DNA of 64,000 bases from Thermohalobaculum sp039187815 (GCA_039187815.1 JBCCZI010000007.1:1-64000); one strand, 5' to 3'. Shown: positions 41,984-50,646, counted from the first letter of the stretch. The notes: generated by a model from the letters alone, not told the origin. Numbers and translations: made by a program.

Positions 41984-43129
41984 TCAGGCAGGAGCTGCGC
42001 TGAGCAGCCCGGTCAGAAAAGGCCGGCGGGTGCGGTGCGGGCGGATGTCGCGAAAGCCCGCCTCGGCCAACAGCGCCGTCAACCGCGCCACAGAACGTGG
42101 CCGGCCATGGGTCATCGCCATGATATAAAAGCCAAAATAAACGTCGCCGACCCGAGGAGCGCCGGGGGTTTCGGCCATGGGCTCGGCAACCAAAAGACGC
42201 CCACCAGGCGCCACGGCCGTCCGCGCCTTTGCCAGCAAGGCTCGCACGGCATCGTCGTTATGGTCATAGAGCACGCGCACCAACGATATCAGATCGGCAC
42301 CTTCGGGGAAGGGGTCGGCAAAGAAGTCACCGCCCAGGGCCCGCGCACGGTCGGCGAGCCCCGCCTCGGCAAACCGGGGCGTCGCTTCGGCTGCGACCGC
42401 CGGTAAATCGAACAGCGTTAGGCTGAGCCGCGGCGCCCGCACCGCCACGGCGCGCAGAAAGCTCCCATCTCCGCCGCCGAGATCCATCAGATGGCGATGA
42501 CGCCGAAACGGATAGCTGGCGATGACCTCGGCCGAGACCATCGCTTGGGTCGCGGCCATCAGGCGCGTGTAGGGCGCCGTTTCGTCCGGCGCCAGCGCGT
42601 GGGTCCGATGGCCACCGACATAGCCCCAATAGCGAGCCAGCTCCGGCTCTGTCTCGCCGCGGAGCAACGCCACCGGATCGGCCAGATCTCGGTAGAGCAA
42701 AGCGTGATGGCGCACCATCTCGATCACCCCGGGCGCGCCGAGCAGCGCCGCTCCGAGCTGGCCGAGCCGCCAACGGTCTCCGGTCCGCGCAACCAAGCCG
42801 AGCGAGCCTGCCGCCGCCATCAAGCGCTCGGCCGGTGCGGGCGCCAAGCCGGTCGCCGCTGCGATCTCGGCCATGCTGCGCGGCCCATCGGCCAGCCGCT
42901 CGGGGATCTCGAGCACCACCACCGCGTGGAGCACCTGGGAATAGACAAAGCCCGCCGTCAGATCGAAGAGATCCAACGCACGCCGCCGCGCAATGCCGCG
43001 GGTCAGCGGAAACGAGGCCGCCCAATCCTGAAAGCTCGGGCGCGCGATCATCCGATCGCGCCAGGCGAGAAAGCGCTCGCGCAGCCCCCGGCGAATGGGA
43101 TCGGCCGGAACGGGCGGCGTGCATTCCAT
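41984..43129 (-). CDS. crtF: hydroxyneurosporene/demethylspheroidene O-methyltransferase
   Basis: 381 residues. An N-terminal dimerisation/winged-helix region is followed by a SAM methyltransferase domain with LMDLGGGDGSFLRAVAV, LTLFDLPAVAAEA and LVRVLYDHNDDAV. It methylates the C1 hydroxyl in the spheroidene path. Start ATG shares one base with the crtE stop. The intergenic stretch to bchC holds the bchC box, so bchCXYZ may have its own promoter besides read-through from crtEF. Confidence 0.95.
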   Translation of the reverse strand: MECTPPVPADPIRRGLRERFLAWRDRMIARPSFQDWAASFPLTRGIARRRALDLFDLTAGFVYSQVLHAVVVLEIPERLADGPRSMAEIAAATGLAPAPAERLMAAAGSLGLVARTGDRWRLGQLGAALLGAPGVIEMVRHHALLYRDLADPVALLRGETEPELARYWGYVGGHRTHALAPDETAPYTRLMAATQAMVSAEVIASYPFRRHRHLMDLGGGDGSFLRAVAVRAPRLSLTLFDLPAVAAEATPRFAEAGLADRARALGGDFFADPFPEGADLISLVRVLYDHNDDAVRALLAKARTAVAPGGRLLVAEPMAETPGAPRVGDVYFGFYIMAMTHGRPRSVARLTALLAEAGFRDIRPHRTRRPFLTGLLSAAPA

Positions 43130-44016
43130 CAGGCGACGCCGGCCTCGGCGAGCGCCTGCGACGGGGTCAGACGCTTGGCCTGCACACGCACCAGCATGCG
43201 CAACTCCTCCTCGCCGCGGCAGGCCGGGATCGAGGCGGAGGCCTCTCCGAGCAGCGCCTCGAGCCGGGCCGCGGCCCCACCGATGCCGAGCCGCGCCACG
43301 GCGTTCGGCCGGTCGTGCAGATCGTCCTGGCCCGCCGGCTTGCCGAGCTCTGCCTCGGTGCAGAGCGCATCGCGCAGATCGTCGGCGACCTGATAAGCCT
43401 CCCCGAGCTTGTCGCCCAGGGCGCGCCAAGGGGTGGGATCGGCGCCGGCTGCGAGCGCGCCCATGCGGGTCGCCGCCACAAAGAGCGCGCCAGTCTTGGC
43501 GCGGTGATACGGCGCGAGGCGGATCTCCGGCTCAGACTCCCAGGCCTGACCCGCAACAATGCCGCCCGGCAGGCCCGTGGCTCTGGCCAACGCTCCGATC
43601 AAGCCTGCGAGCCGGCGCGGCGCCTCGGCGCCCGCGGCCGCCGAGGCATGGGCCATAACCTCGAATGCCATGACGATCATGCCATCCCCAGCCAGGAGCG
43701 CCAGCGGCTCCCCGAACACCCGGTGGACCGAGGGCTTGCCCCTGCGCGTGTCTGCATCGTCGAAGCAGGGCATGTCATCATGCACGAGCGAGGCGCAATG
43801 CATCAGCTCGATCGACACGGCGGCGGCATCGGAGAGGGCGGGGCGATCATCGCCGCAGGCGCGCGCCACGGCCAGAGCGAGCTGCGGGCGCACGCGGGCG
43901 CCTCCCGGAAAGAGAGCGTGGCGTAAGGCCTCGCCGAGCTTCGGCGGCGCATCCTGCCCTGCGGCCCGCGTCAGCGCCGCCTCGAGCGCCCGGTCAATCC
44001 TGCTCAGCGTCTCCAT
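43129..44016 (-). CDS. crtE: geranylgeranyl pyrophosphate synthase
   Basis: 295 residues. First aspartate-rich motif HDDMPCFDDADTRRGKPS and second motif YQVADDLRDAL are intact. It makes GGPP for carotenoids and for the bacteriochlorophyll tail. I chose ATG 44016 with GGGAGGG about 5 bases upstream; an in-frame TTG at 44043 is less likely. It is divergent from crtD and preceded by two PpsR-like boxes. Confidence 0.95.
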   Translation of the reverse strand: METLSRIDRALEAALTRAAGQDAPPKLGEALRHALFPGGARVRPQLALAVARACGDDRPALSDAAAVSIELMHCASLVHDDMPCFDDADTRRGKPSVHRVFGEPLALLAGDGMIVMAFEVMAHASAAAGAEAPRRLAGLIGALARATGLPGGIVAGQAWESEPEIRLAPYHRAKTGALFVAATRMGALAAGADPTPWRALGDKLGEAYQVADDLRDALCTEAELGKPAGQDDLHDRPNAVARLGIGGAAARLEALLGEASASIPACRGEEELRMLVRVQAKRLTPSQALAEAGVA

Positions 44017-44062
44017 GGCGCCCTCCCACTCGGCGGTTGTCAATGTAGATTGTATTATCTAC

Positions 44063-44080
44063 TGTCAATCATTGTGGACA
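44063..44080. promoter_or_regulatory. PpsR/CrtJ box 1 in the crtE-crtD divergent region
   Basis: Perfect TGTC-N10-GACA. It contains a minus-strand CACAAT (44071-44076) that is a good -10 for crtE, 18 bases downstream of a minus-strand TTGACA at 44095-44100. Confidence 0.75.
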
Positions 44081-44094
44081 CAGCGCGGGCGCAC

Positions 44095-44112
44095 TGTCAA
44101 CGGCGCCGGACG
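44095..44112. promoter_or_regulatory. PpsR/CrtJ-like box 2 in the crtE-crtD divergent region
   Basis: TGTC-N10-GACG, one mismatch. Its left half reads TTGACA on the minus strand and fits as the crtE -35. It ends 27 bp before the crtD ATG, so a bound repressor could block both directions. Confidence 0.65.
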
Positions 44113-44139
44113 CTGGGTGGAACCAGGGGCGGACACACC

Positions 44140-45738
44140 ATGCGGGTCGCGATCATAGGCGCAGGGCTCGGCGGTCTGGCGGCCGCGGCCGAGCTCGCCC
44201 ATAGGGGATACGAGGTTCATCTGTTCGAGGCAGCCTCCTCTCCGGGCGGCAAAGCGCGGCGGGTTGCAGCGGGCGACCGGATGGTCTCGGCTGGCCCGAC
44301 GGTGCTGACGATGCGCTGGGTCTTCGAAGCGCTGTTCGATGCGCTCGGCGAGCGGCTCTCTGACCATGTCCAGCTCACCCAAAGCGAGATCCTTGCGCGG
44401 CATGCTTGGTCGGATGGATCGACGCTCGATCTGTTTGCGGACCCGGCCGCCTCGGAAGCGGCGATCGCTGCCTTTGCCGGCGGCGATGAAGCGGCCCGGT
44501 TCCGGGCCTTCTCGACGCGGGCCGAGCGGATCTATGCCCGTCTTGCACCCGTGTTCATCGAAGCGCAAAAGCCCGGGCTCCTCGATGCGGCACGCGGTGT
44601 CGGGCCGTCGCTGGGCGCCCTGACGGATCTCGCCCCTTGGGACAGCCTCTGGTCCGCTCTGACCCGAGAACTGCGGGACCCGCGGCTGCGCCAGCTCTTC
44701 GGCCGCTATGCCACCTATGTGGGTGGATCGCCCTTTGCTTCGCCAGCGCTGCTCATGCTCATCTGGCATGTCGAGGCCTCGGGCGTCTGGCGGATCGAGG
44801 GCGGCATACCCGCCCTGGCGCAGGCCTTGGCACGCATCGCCGAGTTGCGCGGGGCCCGCATCCAATACGACATGCCCGTTGACGAGGTGATTGCGGACGG
44901 CGGCCGGGCCACCGGCGTGCGCCTGGCGAACGGACAGCCGATCCTGGCCGATGCGGTGGTGTTCAACGGCGATCCCTCGGCGCTCGGCACCGGTTTGCTG
45001 GGCGAGGCGGCGCGCCAGGCAACGCGCCCAACACCGCCCGCAAAGCGCTCGCATTCGGCGCTGACCTTCACGGCGCTTGGCCGGCCATCCGGCTTTCCGC
45101 TCGCGCACCACACCGTGTTCTTCTCCGATGATTATGCGGCCGAATTCGACGCGCTCCGGCGCGGTCGCCTGCCGCCAGAGCCGACCACCTACCTCTGTGC
45201 CGAGGATCGCGCGCTCACCCATGCCGGTGCCGAGCCGCTCTTTGCCATCATCAACGCGCCCGCGACGGGCGACACCCGCCCCCTGCCCCACGAGGAGATC
45301 GACCGATGCCTCATGAACATGCACCGCCTGATACGCCGCTGCGGGACCGAGCTGGCTCTGGTGCCCCAGACGATGACGGTGACAGCGCCGCAGGACTATG
45401 CGCGGATGTTCCCGGCGAGCGGCGGCGCGCTCTACGGGATGAGCCCGCACGGGGCGATGGCCGGACTAAAGCGCCCGGGCGCCCAGAGCCGGTTGCCGGG
45501 TCTCTATATGGCGGGGGGCGCGGTGCATCCGGGGGCCGGTGTGCCGATGGCGACCCTCTCGGGCCGGCTGGCCGCGACGGCCCTGATGGCGGACCGCGCT
45601 TTGACGTGCCGGTCACGCCCGGCGGCTATGCCTGGTGGTATCTCGACGGCATCTCGGCAGACGGCAAACGCGCCGTCTCGATCATCCTCTTCGTTGGCTC
45701 GGTCTTCTCGCCCTACTACGCATGGCGCGGACGCCTAA
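44140..45738 (+). CDS. crtD: methoxyneurosporene/hydroxyneurosporene desaturase, C-terminally extended
   Basis: 532 residues to the first in-frame stop; CrtD is normally about 490-495. FAD motif VAIIGAGLGGLAAAAELAHR, VSAGPTVLTMRWVFE and the C-terminal MAGGAVHPGAGVPMATLSGR are clear. The family-like part ends about at ALMADRAL (base 45603). The remaining 45 residues are Ser/Arg rich and read through the start of crtC in another frame. So either a lost stop codon or an indel near 45600 has changed the end. The enzyme desaturates C3-C4 in the spheroidene path. Divergent from crtE. Confidence 0.9.
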   Translation: MRVAIIGAGLGGLAAAAELAHRGYEVHLFEAASSPGGKARRVAAGDRMVSAGPTVLTMRWVFEALFDALGERLSDHVQLTQSEILARHAWSDGSTLDLFADPAASEAAIAAFAGGDEAARFRAFSTRAERIYARLAPVFIEAQKPGLLDAARGVGPSLGALTDLAPWDSLWSALTRELRDPRLRQLFGRYATYVGGSPFASPALLMLIWHVEASGVWRIEGGIPALAQALARIAELRGARIQYDMPVDEVIADGGRATGVRLANGQPILADAVVFNGDPSALGTGLLGEAARQATRPTPPAKRSHSALTFTALGRPSGFPLAHHTVFFSDDYAAEFDALRRGRLPPEPTTYLCAEDRALTHAGAEPLFAIINAPATGDTRPLPHEEIDRCLMNMHRLIRRCGTELALVPQTMTVTAPQDYARMFPASGGALYGMSPHGAMAGLKRPGAQSRLPGLYMAGGAVHPGAGVPMATLSGRLAATALMADRALTCRSRPAAMPGGISTASRQTANAPSRSSSSLARSSRPTTHGADA

Positions 45739-46514
45739 AGCCCGAAGATCACTGCACGCTGAACGTCGCCCTCTATGGCGGCCCATCGCGCTGGACGATG
45801 ACCGAGCGGGGCGCGGGCACCAGCCGCCGCGCGCTTGGCGAGTTCCAGGTGGGCCCGAGCCGCGTCACCTGGGACGGCCGCGGCATGACGGTGGAGATCG
45901 ACGAGATCGCAGTGCCCCATCTGGCGCCGGTCCGTGGCACGGTCAGAATCGAGCCCGAAGCCCTCACCCGCTTTGAGGCCGTTCTCGACAGCACCGGACA
46001 TCACCGTTGGCGCCCTTATGCGCCGTTGGCCCATGTGCGCGTGGATCTCGACAGCCCGCGGCTCTCATGGGAGGGTCATGGATATCTCGATGCGAATTTC
46101 GGCGCCCGGCCGCTTGAGGCCGATTTCGTTCACTGGAACTGGTCTCGGTCGCGGCTCAGCGAGCGCGCCCGCATCTTCTATGAGGCCGATCGTCGGGACG
46201 GGACGCATTTGGGCCTGAACCTTGGCGTCGATCCCGATGGTTCGGTGCTCGAGCTCGGCCCGCCGCCGCCCGAGGCGCCGTTGCCTGGCACCCTCTGGCG
46301 CGTGCGGCGCAAGACCCGCTCCGAGACGTCCGCCCGCGTGTTGCAAAGCCTCGAGGACGCCCCGTTCTATTCCCGCTCCATGCTGGAGACGCATCTGGAC
46401 GGACAGCGTGCCGAGACCGTCCACGAGGCGCTCGATCTCGATCGGTTCGGTTCGCGCTGGGTCAAGGCGCTGTTGCCCTGGCGCATGCCGCGCGCCACCT
46501 GGTGGGGCGGGTGA
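45606..46514 (+). CDS. crtC: hydroxyneurosporene synthase (acyclic carotenoid 1,2-hydratase)
   Basis: 302 residues from a GTG in the sequence before TPGGYAWWYLDGISADGK. The frame is open upstream but inside crtD, so the exact start is uncertain. Family features: GGYAWWYLDG, ILFVGSVFSPYYAWRGR, HGYLDANFGARPLEADF and HWNWSRSRL. It adds water to the psi-end of neurosporene/lycopene. It overlaps the extended crtD frame by about 130 bp. Convergent with the small orf behind tspO. Confidence 0.92.
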   Translation: MPVTPGGYAWWYLDGISADGKRAVSIILFVGSVFSPYYAWRGRLKPEDHCTLNVALYGGPSRWTMTERGAGTSRRALGEFQVGPSRVTWDGRGMTVEIDEIAVPHLAPVRGTVRIEPEALTRFEAVLDSTGHHRWRPYAPLAHVRVDLDSPRLSWEGHGYLDANFGARPLEADFVHWNWSRSRLSERARIFYEADRRDGTHLGLNLGVDPDGSVLELGPPPPEAPLPGTLWRVRRKTRSETSARVLQSLEDAPFYSRSMLETHLDGQRAETVHEALDLDRFGSRWVKALLPWRMPRATWWGG

Positions 46515-46520
46515 GCCCTG

Positions 46521-46712
46521 TCAGTCAGAGCGATCCCGCCGCTCCGACGCATCGGATGCCAAACTGCTCGGCTTCGGCTCGGCCGAGGGATCACGCCGGC
46601 AGGCACGGATCTGGCTCCGCGCGAACCAGATCAAACCGCCAAACACCAACAGCATCTCGAGCAAGACCAGCGTCTCGCCCGAGATGAAGGGATCCAGTTG
46701 GTGGATCTGCAC
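46521..46712 (-). CDS. 63-aa single-helix membrane protein behind tspO
   Basis: 63 residues from a GTG five bases after the tspO stop. It contains one membrane segment (GETLVLLEMLLVFGGLIWFA) followed by a basic stretch (RSQIRACRR) and a polar Ser/Asp-rich tail. It is last in the crtA-crtI-crtB-tspO run and ends 6 bp from the crtC stop on the other strand. The Shine-Dalgarno is weak, so coupling to tspO translation is likely. Function unknown. Confidence 0.6.
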   Translation of the reverse strand: MQIHQLDPFISGETLVLLEMLLVFGGLIWFARSQIRACRRDPSAEPKPSSLASDASERRDRSD

Positions 46713-46717
46713 AGCCG

Positions 46718-47203
46718 TTAGGCCGCCAGTTTGTGCGCGTCCGGATTGAGCCGCCAGACGGCACGATTGAGGGCAGCGGCAATGCTGACCCAGACGAGAT
46801 AGGGCACCATCAATGCCGCCGCGACTGTGCTGATCGGCCAGAACACTAGGATTGTGGCCGCAATGGCGAGCCACATAGCCGAGACCACGATCATGGCCAA
46901 ATCCATGCGCTTGAGGCCGAAGAAGACCGGCGACCACAGCGCATTGAAGGCGAGTTGCAGCGCCCAGAACGCGAGGGGCACCGTCGCCTGCCCAGGCTCG
47001 GCAACCGACCAGATGATCCATCCCGCTGCCGCGATCATGCCGTAGAGCACGGTCCACACCAAAGGGAACGCCCAGTTCGGCGGCACCCAACCGGGCTTCT
47101 CCAAGGCCTCATACCACTTGCCCGGACCGAAAAAGGCGCCCGTCATGGCCGCAGCGAAACACGCCGCGATGAACACGAAGAGGGAGAGAGAGAAGTCGGG
47201 CAT
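46718..47203 (-). CDS. tspO: tryptophan-rich sensory protein TspO
   Basis: 161 residues, five membrane helices, TspO/MBR family. FGPGKWYEALEKPGWVPPNW, FPLVWTVLYGMIAAAGWIIW and LAFWALQLAFNALWSPVFFG are conserved. In Rhodobacter sphaeroides it sits in the outer membrane and lowers photosynthesis gene expression in response to oxygen, perhaps by moving tetrapyrrole intermediates. It lies 31 bp after crtB. Confidence 0.96.
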   Translation of the reverse strand: MPDFSLSLFVFIAACFAAAMTGAFFGPGKWYEALEKPGWVPPNWAFPLVWTVLYGMIAAAGWIIWSVAEPGQATVPLAFWALQLAFNALWSPVFFGLKRMDLAMIVVSAMWLAIAATILVFWPISTVAAALMVPYLVWVSIAAALNRAVWRLNPDAHKLAA

Positions 47204-47234
47204 ATCAGCCTCCGCCTGAGCCTTTCTCAGGAAG

Positions 47235-48281
47235 CTAGGTCGGCGGCGCGGTACGGTCCAGCCGGTCCCGCTCCTTGAGTTCGGCCAGGATCGCGATGAA
47301 GCCCTCGGTTCGGTCGGCCCAGCTTTTGGGAGCCCGCTCGGCATGTGCTGCCGCATCGACGAGATAGCGGGTCTCCTCGAGCGCAGGCTTTGGCAGGGCC
47401 CAGGCCCGCGGCAGCGGCAAAGCCGCGGCGCCGAGCGCCCGGGCCACGATCAGCCGCTTGCGCGCCTTGGGCACCACGGCGCGTCGGGTCACGCTGTCAT
47501 AGCGGTTCCGCACCACCTCGGCGCCGATCTCGGCATAGAGGTAGCGGGCCGCGAAAATCGCGGGCCGGCAATCCCGCGGCAGGCGGGCGATCCCAGCCTC
47601 GGAACGCTCATAAAGCATTGCGGCATGGGCGAGCAGCCTGCGCAAAACTCCGGCCAGCTCCGAGGACGGCTCGGGGGACGCGACCAGCTGATCCGGATCG
47701 ATCTCGGCCTTGGTCAACCAATCGAGCGGCAGATAGACCCGCCCACGGCCCGCATCTTCGCCGACATCCCGCGCAATGTTCGTCAGCTGCATGGCCACGC
47801 CCAGATCGCAGGCGCGCGCGAGCATGTCCGCCGACCGCTCACCGAGCAGAACCGCCATCATGCCGCCAACCGCCCCAGCCACCCGGGCGGCATAGTCGGT
47901 GAGGGCGGACAAGGTCGCATAGCGGCGCCCCTCGGCATCCCAAGCAAGCCCTTCGATCAGGGCCTCGGGCAAGGTGCGGGGTAGGTCAAAGACCTCGATG
48001 GTGCGGGCAAAGGCACGGTCCGCCGGCACGTTGAGCGGATCGCCGCCATAGGCGCGATCAAGCCGCCAGCGCAGCCGCTGGACAGCATCGGTCAGGCCTG
48101 TTTCGGCCTCATCCACCGCATCATCGGCCAAGCGGCAGAAGGCGTAAATGGCATGGGCAGGGCGCCGCAGCCGCGCTGGCAGAAACCGCCCGGCCTGGTG
48201 AAACGAATGGGACCCGTGGCGGATCGCCTCGGCACAGGCCGCGAAATCGGCGAGGGCGTCGTCAGACCAGCGCTGAGGCAT
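47235..48281 (-). CDS. crtB: phytoene synthase
   Basis: 348 residues. Aspartate motifs YAFCRLADDAVDEAE and MQLTNIARDVGEDAGRGRVY are present. It joins two GGPP to phytoene. The ATG lies 20 bp inside the end of crtI, in another frame, so the two are coupled. Confidence 0.96.
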   Translation of the reverse strand: MPQRWSDDALADFAACAEAIRHGSHSFHQAGRFLPARLRRPAHAIYAFCRLADDAVDEAETGLTDAVQRLRWRLDRAYGGDPLNVPADRAFARTIEVFDLPRTLPEALIEGLAWDAEGRRYATLSALTDYAARVAGAVGGMMAVLLGERSADMLARACDLGVAMQLTNIARDVGEDAGRGRVYLPLDWLTKAEIDPDQLVASPEPSSELAGVLRRLLAHAAMLYERSEAGIARLPRDCRPAIFAARYLYAEIGAEVVRNRYDSVTRRAVVPKARKRLIVARALGAAALPLPRAWALPKPALEETRYLVDAAAHAERAPKSWADRTEGFIAILAELKERDRLDRTAPPT

Positions 48282-49818
48282 GCGGCACCAATTGATCGAG
48301 CAAGCGGGCGGAAGTGACGACCCCGGGCAGCCCGGCCCCGGGATGGGTGCCGGCGCCGACCAGATAGAGGCCATCGACCTCCTCGGATCGATTGTGCGGG
48401 CGGAACCAGGCGCTCTGCAGCAGCCGCGGCTCGAGCGCGAAGCCCGCACCGTGCGGAGAGCGGTAGCGATCGCGGAAATCGAGCGGTGTCATGATCCGCT
48501 CTGAGACAATGTGCTCGCCAAGGCCCGGCAGGACGGTCTCTTCGAGCCGCTTGAGCACCAAGGCACGGTGGCGGTCGCGCTCGGCCTCCCAATCGTGGCC
48601 AAAGCCGAGATGGGGCACGGGGACCAGCGCATAGAAGGCATCCTTGCCCGGTGGGGCCACCGAGGGATCAGTCGCGGTCGGGCGATGCAGATAGATCGAC
48701 GGGTCGTCCGCCAGGCGCCCGCGTCGGAAGATGTCCTTGATCAGCTCGCCATAGCGCGGGCCCATCAGGATCGTATGATGCGCCACCTCGGGCCATTGCC
48801 GGCTGGTGCCGAAATACCAGACGAAGAGGCTCATCGAATAGTGCTGTTTCTTCAACGCCGTGTCGGACCAGCGCTTGCGGGTATGGCGGCGCAGCAGATG
48901 GCCATAGGTCCAGGCCGCATCGCCGCCCGAGACGACCACATCTGCGGTGCGCTCGGTCCCGCCGGTGGTGCGGATGCCGCGGGCCCGCCCATCGCGGACC
49001 AGGATCTCGTCCACCTCGACGCCGTAGTGGATGGCACTCCCCTGCCCCTCGACCAGCCCGGCCAGGGCGCGGGCCAGGGCATTGGTGCCACCCATGGCAT
49101 AGTGCACGCCAAAGGCCGCCTCGAGATAGCTGACCAGGCAGTACATCGACGTCACGCGCAGCGGATCACCACCGATGAAGAGCGGATGGAAGGATAGCGC
49201 CGCACGCAGATGCGGATGGCGGATCTTGGCGCAAGCCTCGGCATAGACCGAGCGATCGGCGCGCAGCCGGGCCAGATCCCACAGCCACGGCACCATGTCT
49301 TGCATGCGGTTGAAGGGGATCATCCCCATCCCTTCGAACCCGATCCGGTACTTGGTCTCGGCGCTCTGCATAAAGCGCTCATAGCCGCGCAGATCGCGCG
49401 GGCTGATGCGCTGCACCTCGGCGCGCATGGCATCCCGGTCCGAGCATGCAGTGAAGACCTCTCCGTCATCGAAGCGGATGCGGTAGAAGGGCTCGAGCGG
49501 GCGCAGCTCCAGATGGTCGGCCATGCGGGTGCCGCAGAGGGCAAAAAGCTCCTCGAACAGCTGCGGCACGGTCACGATGGTCGGGCCGGCATCAAAAACG
49601 AACCCGTCTTGGCGGAAGGCCGTCCCGCGCCCGCCCGGGGTGGCGAGCTTCTCGAGCACGCTGACCCGGTATCCGCGGGCGCCGAGGCGAATCGCGGCTG
49701 CCAGGCCGCCGAACCCCGCCCCGATCACAATGGCATGGGGCCGGCGCTCGCCGAGCCCGGGCGCGGGCGTTCGGCTGAGCTTTCCTGCGTCGAACGGCGC
49801 TCGCGTGACTGTCAGCAT
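48262..49818 (-). CDS. crtI: phytoene desaturase
   Basis: 518 residues. FAD motif AIVIGAGFGGLAAAIRLGAR, then TPGGRGTAFRQDGFVFDAGP, and C-terminal YLVGAGTHPGAGLPGVVTSA. It introduces three or four double bonds into phytoene. A PpsR-type palindrome lies over its start codon. It follows crtA by 18 bp and overlaps crtB. Confidence 0.97.
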   Translation of the reverse strand: MLTVTRAPFDAGKLSRTPAPGLGERRPHAIVIGAGFGGLAAAIRLGARGYRVSVLEKLATPGGRGTAFRQDGFVFDAGPTIVTVPQLFEELFALCGTRMADHLELRPLEPFYRIRFDDGEVFTACSDRDAMRAEVQRISPRDLRGYERFMQSAETKYRIGFEGMGMIPFNRMQDMVPWLWDLARLRADRSVYAEACAKIRHPHLRAALSFHPLFIGGDPLRVTSMYCLVSYLEAAFGVHYAMGGTNALARALAGLVEGQGSAIHYGVEVDEILVRDGRARGIRTTGGTERTADVVVSGGDAAWTYGHLLRRHTRKRWSDTALKKQHYSMSLFVWYFGTSRQWPEVAHHTILMGPRYGELIKDIFRRGRLADDPSIYLHRPTATDPSVAPPGKDAFYALVPVPHLGFGHDWEAERDRHRALVLKRLEETVLPGLGEHIVSERIMTPLDFRDRYRSPHGAGFALEPRLLQSAWFRPHNRSEEVDGLYLVGAGTHPGAGLPGVVTSARLLDQLVPHASALV

Positions 49819-49827
49819 AAACTGACA
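49810..49827. promoter_or_regulatory. PpsR/CrtJ box over the crtI start codon
   Basis: Perfect TGTC-N10-GACA with an extended 6-bp symmetry (TGTCAG...CTGACA). It spans the crtA-crtI gap and includes the crtI ATG at 49816-49818. No clear -35/-10 pair is seen nearby, so it may act as a roadblock in the crtA-crtI transcript or mark an internal promoter. Confidence 0.7.
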
Positions 49828-49836
49828 GTAGCAGTG

Positions 49837-50604
49837 TCAGCTTTCCGCGGCAAGCGGAAGCGTCGGCTGTCGCGAAACTCCCCGCTGGATGGACAACGGC
49901 ACCGGTGGGCAGGCCGAAAGGGGATCGACCCCGCCCCAACAGCCCTCGGCCCCGAGGACACGAAAGCGGGCGAACAACTCCTCCGAGAACCACTCGCGCT
50001 CGCGCGCATGGCGGGCGGCATCGCGGTGATAGGGGTGGCGATAGGCAAAGGCCTTCATCGCGTCGAGATCGGACCAGATCGAGAAGGTGACTTGGCGGAG
50101 GAACGGGACCTCGCCCATGCCCCGCTTGAACAGGATCGCGGGTTCTTCGGCGGTGCGGGCATCGATATCCGGTGCGCCGCGCCAAAAGGCACGCGCCTTC
50201 ATGGGACGGATAGAGGCTCGGGTCAGGATGGCAAACGGTGCGTGCAGATCAACCTCCGGAGCGCGCTCAAAGGGCGGACGCCCATCCCAGGCGCCCCGCA
50301 CGCTGACGGTGGCAAGATAGACCGTGAACGTCTCCGCAGCCCAGGCGCGATACCGCCGGAACACCGCCCCTTGGGCCAAACCGGCCCGGGCCGCCGTCTC
50401 GGATGGCCAGGTGGCCAGGATCGCGTAGACCCCGAAATTCGGGCGTGGGCGAAAGCTCTCGCCCTCCCCGGTGCCGAACAGTTTCCAAAAACCGATATCC
50501 GGCTCACGCGCCAAGGCCGCCCGCGCGATCCCCATTTGGGAGAAGGCCCAAAGCCGTGCGGCAATCCCATCGAACCGAAAGACTGAGAGGCTGGTGACCT
50601 GCAT
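49837..50604 (-). CDS. crtA: spheroidene monooxygenase
   Basis: 255 residues. MQVTSLSVFRFDGIAARLWA at the start, LWAFSQMGIARAALA, GFWKLFGTGEGESFRPRPNF, and the C-terminal FARFRVLGAEGCWGGVDPLS. It oxidises spheroidene to spheroidenone with O2, a heme-dependent reaction in the family. The ATG with GGAGGACAGC before it is chosen over an upstream in-frame ATG at 50655, which would put the PpsR box inside the gene. First gene of crtAIB-tspO. Confidence 0.95.
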   Translation of the reverse strand: MQVTSLSVFRFDGIAARLWAFSQMGIARAALAREPDIGFWKLFGTGEGESFRPRPNFGVYAILATWPSETAARAGLAQGAVFRRYRAWAAETFTVYLATVSVRGAWDGRPPFERAPEVDLHAPFAILTRASIRPMKARAFWRGAPDIDARTAEEPAILFKRGMGEVPFLRQVTFSIWSDLDAMKAFAYRHPYHRDAARHAREREWFSEELFARFRVLGAEGCWGGVDPLSACPPVPLSIQRGVSRQPTLPLAAES

Positions 50605-50646
50605 GCTGTCCTCCACGGGTCCCAGGGTGCGGAGAACGCCGACGAC

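Noticed and set aside
44038..44055. Third PpsR box in the crtE-crtD gap
   Set aside because: TGT-N12-TAT misses the right half-site; likely chance in an AT-rich stretch.
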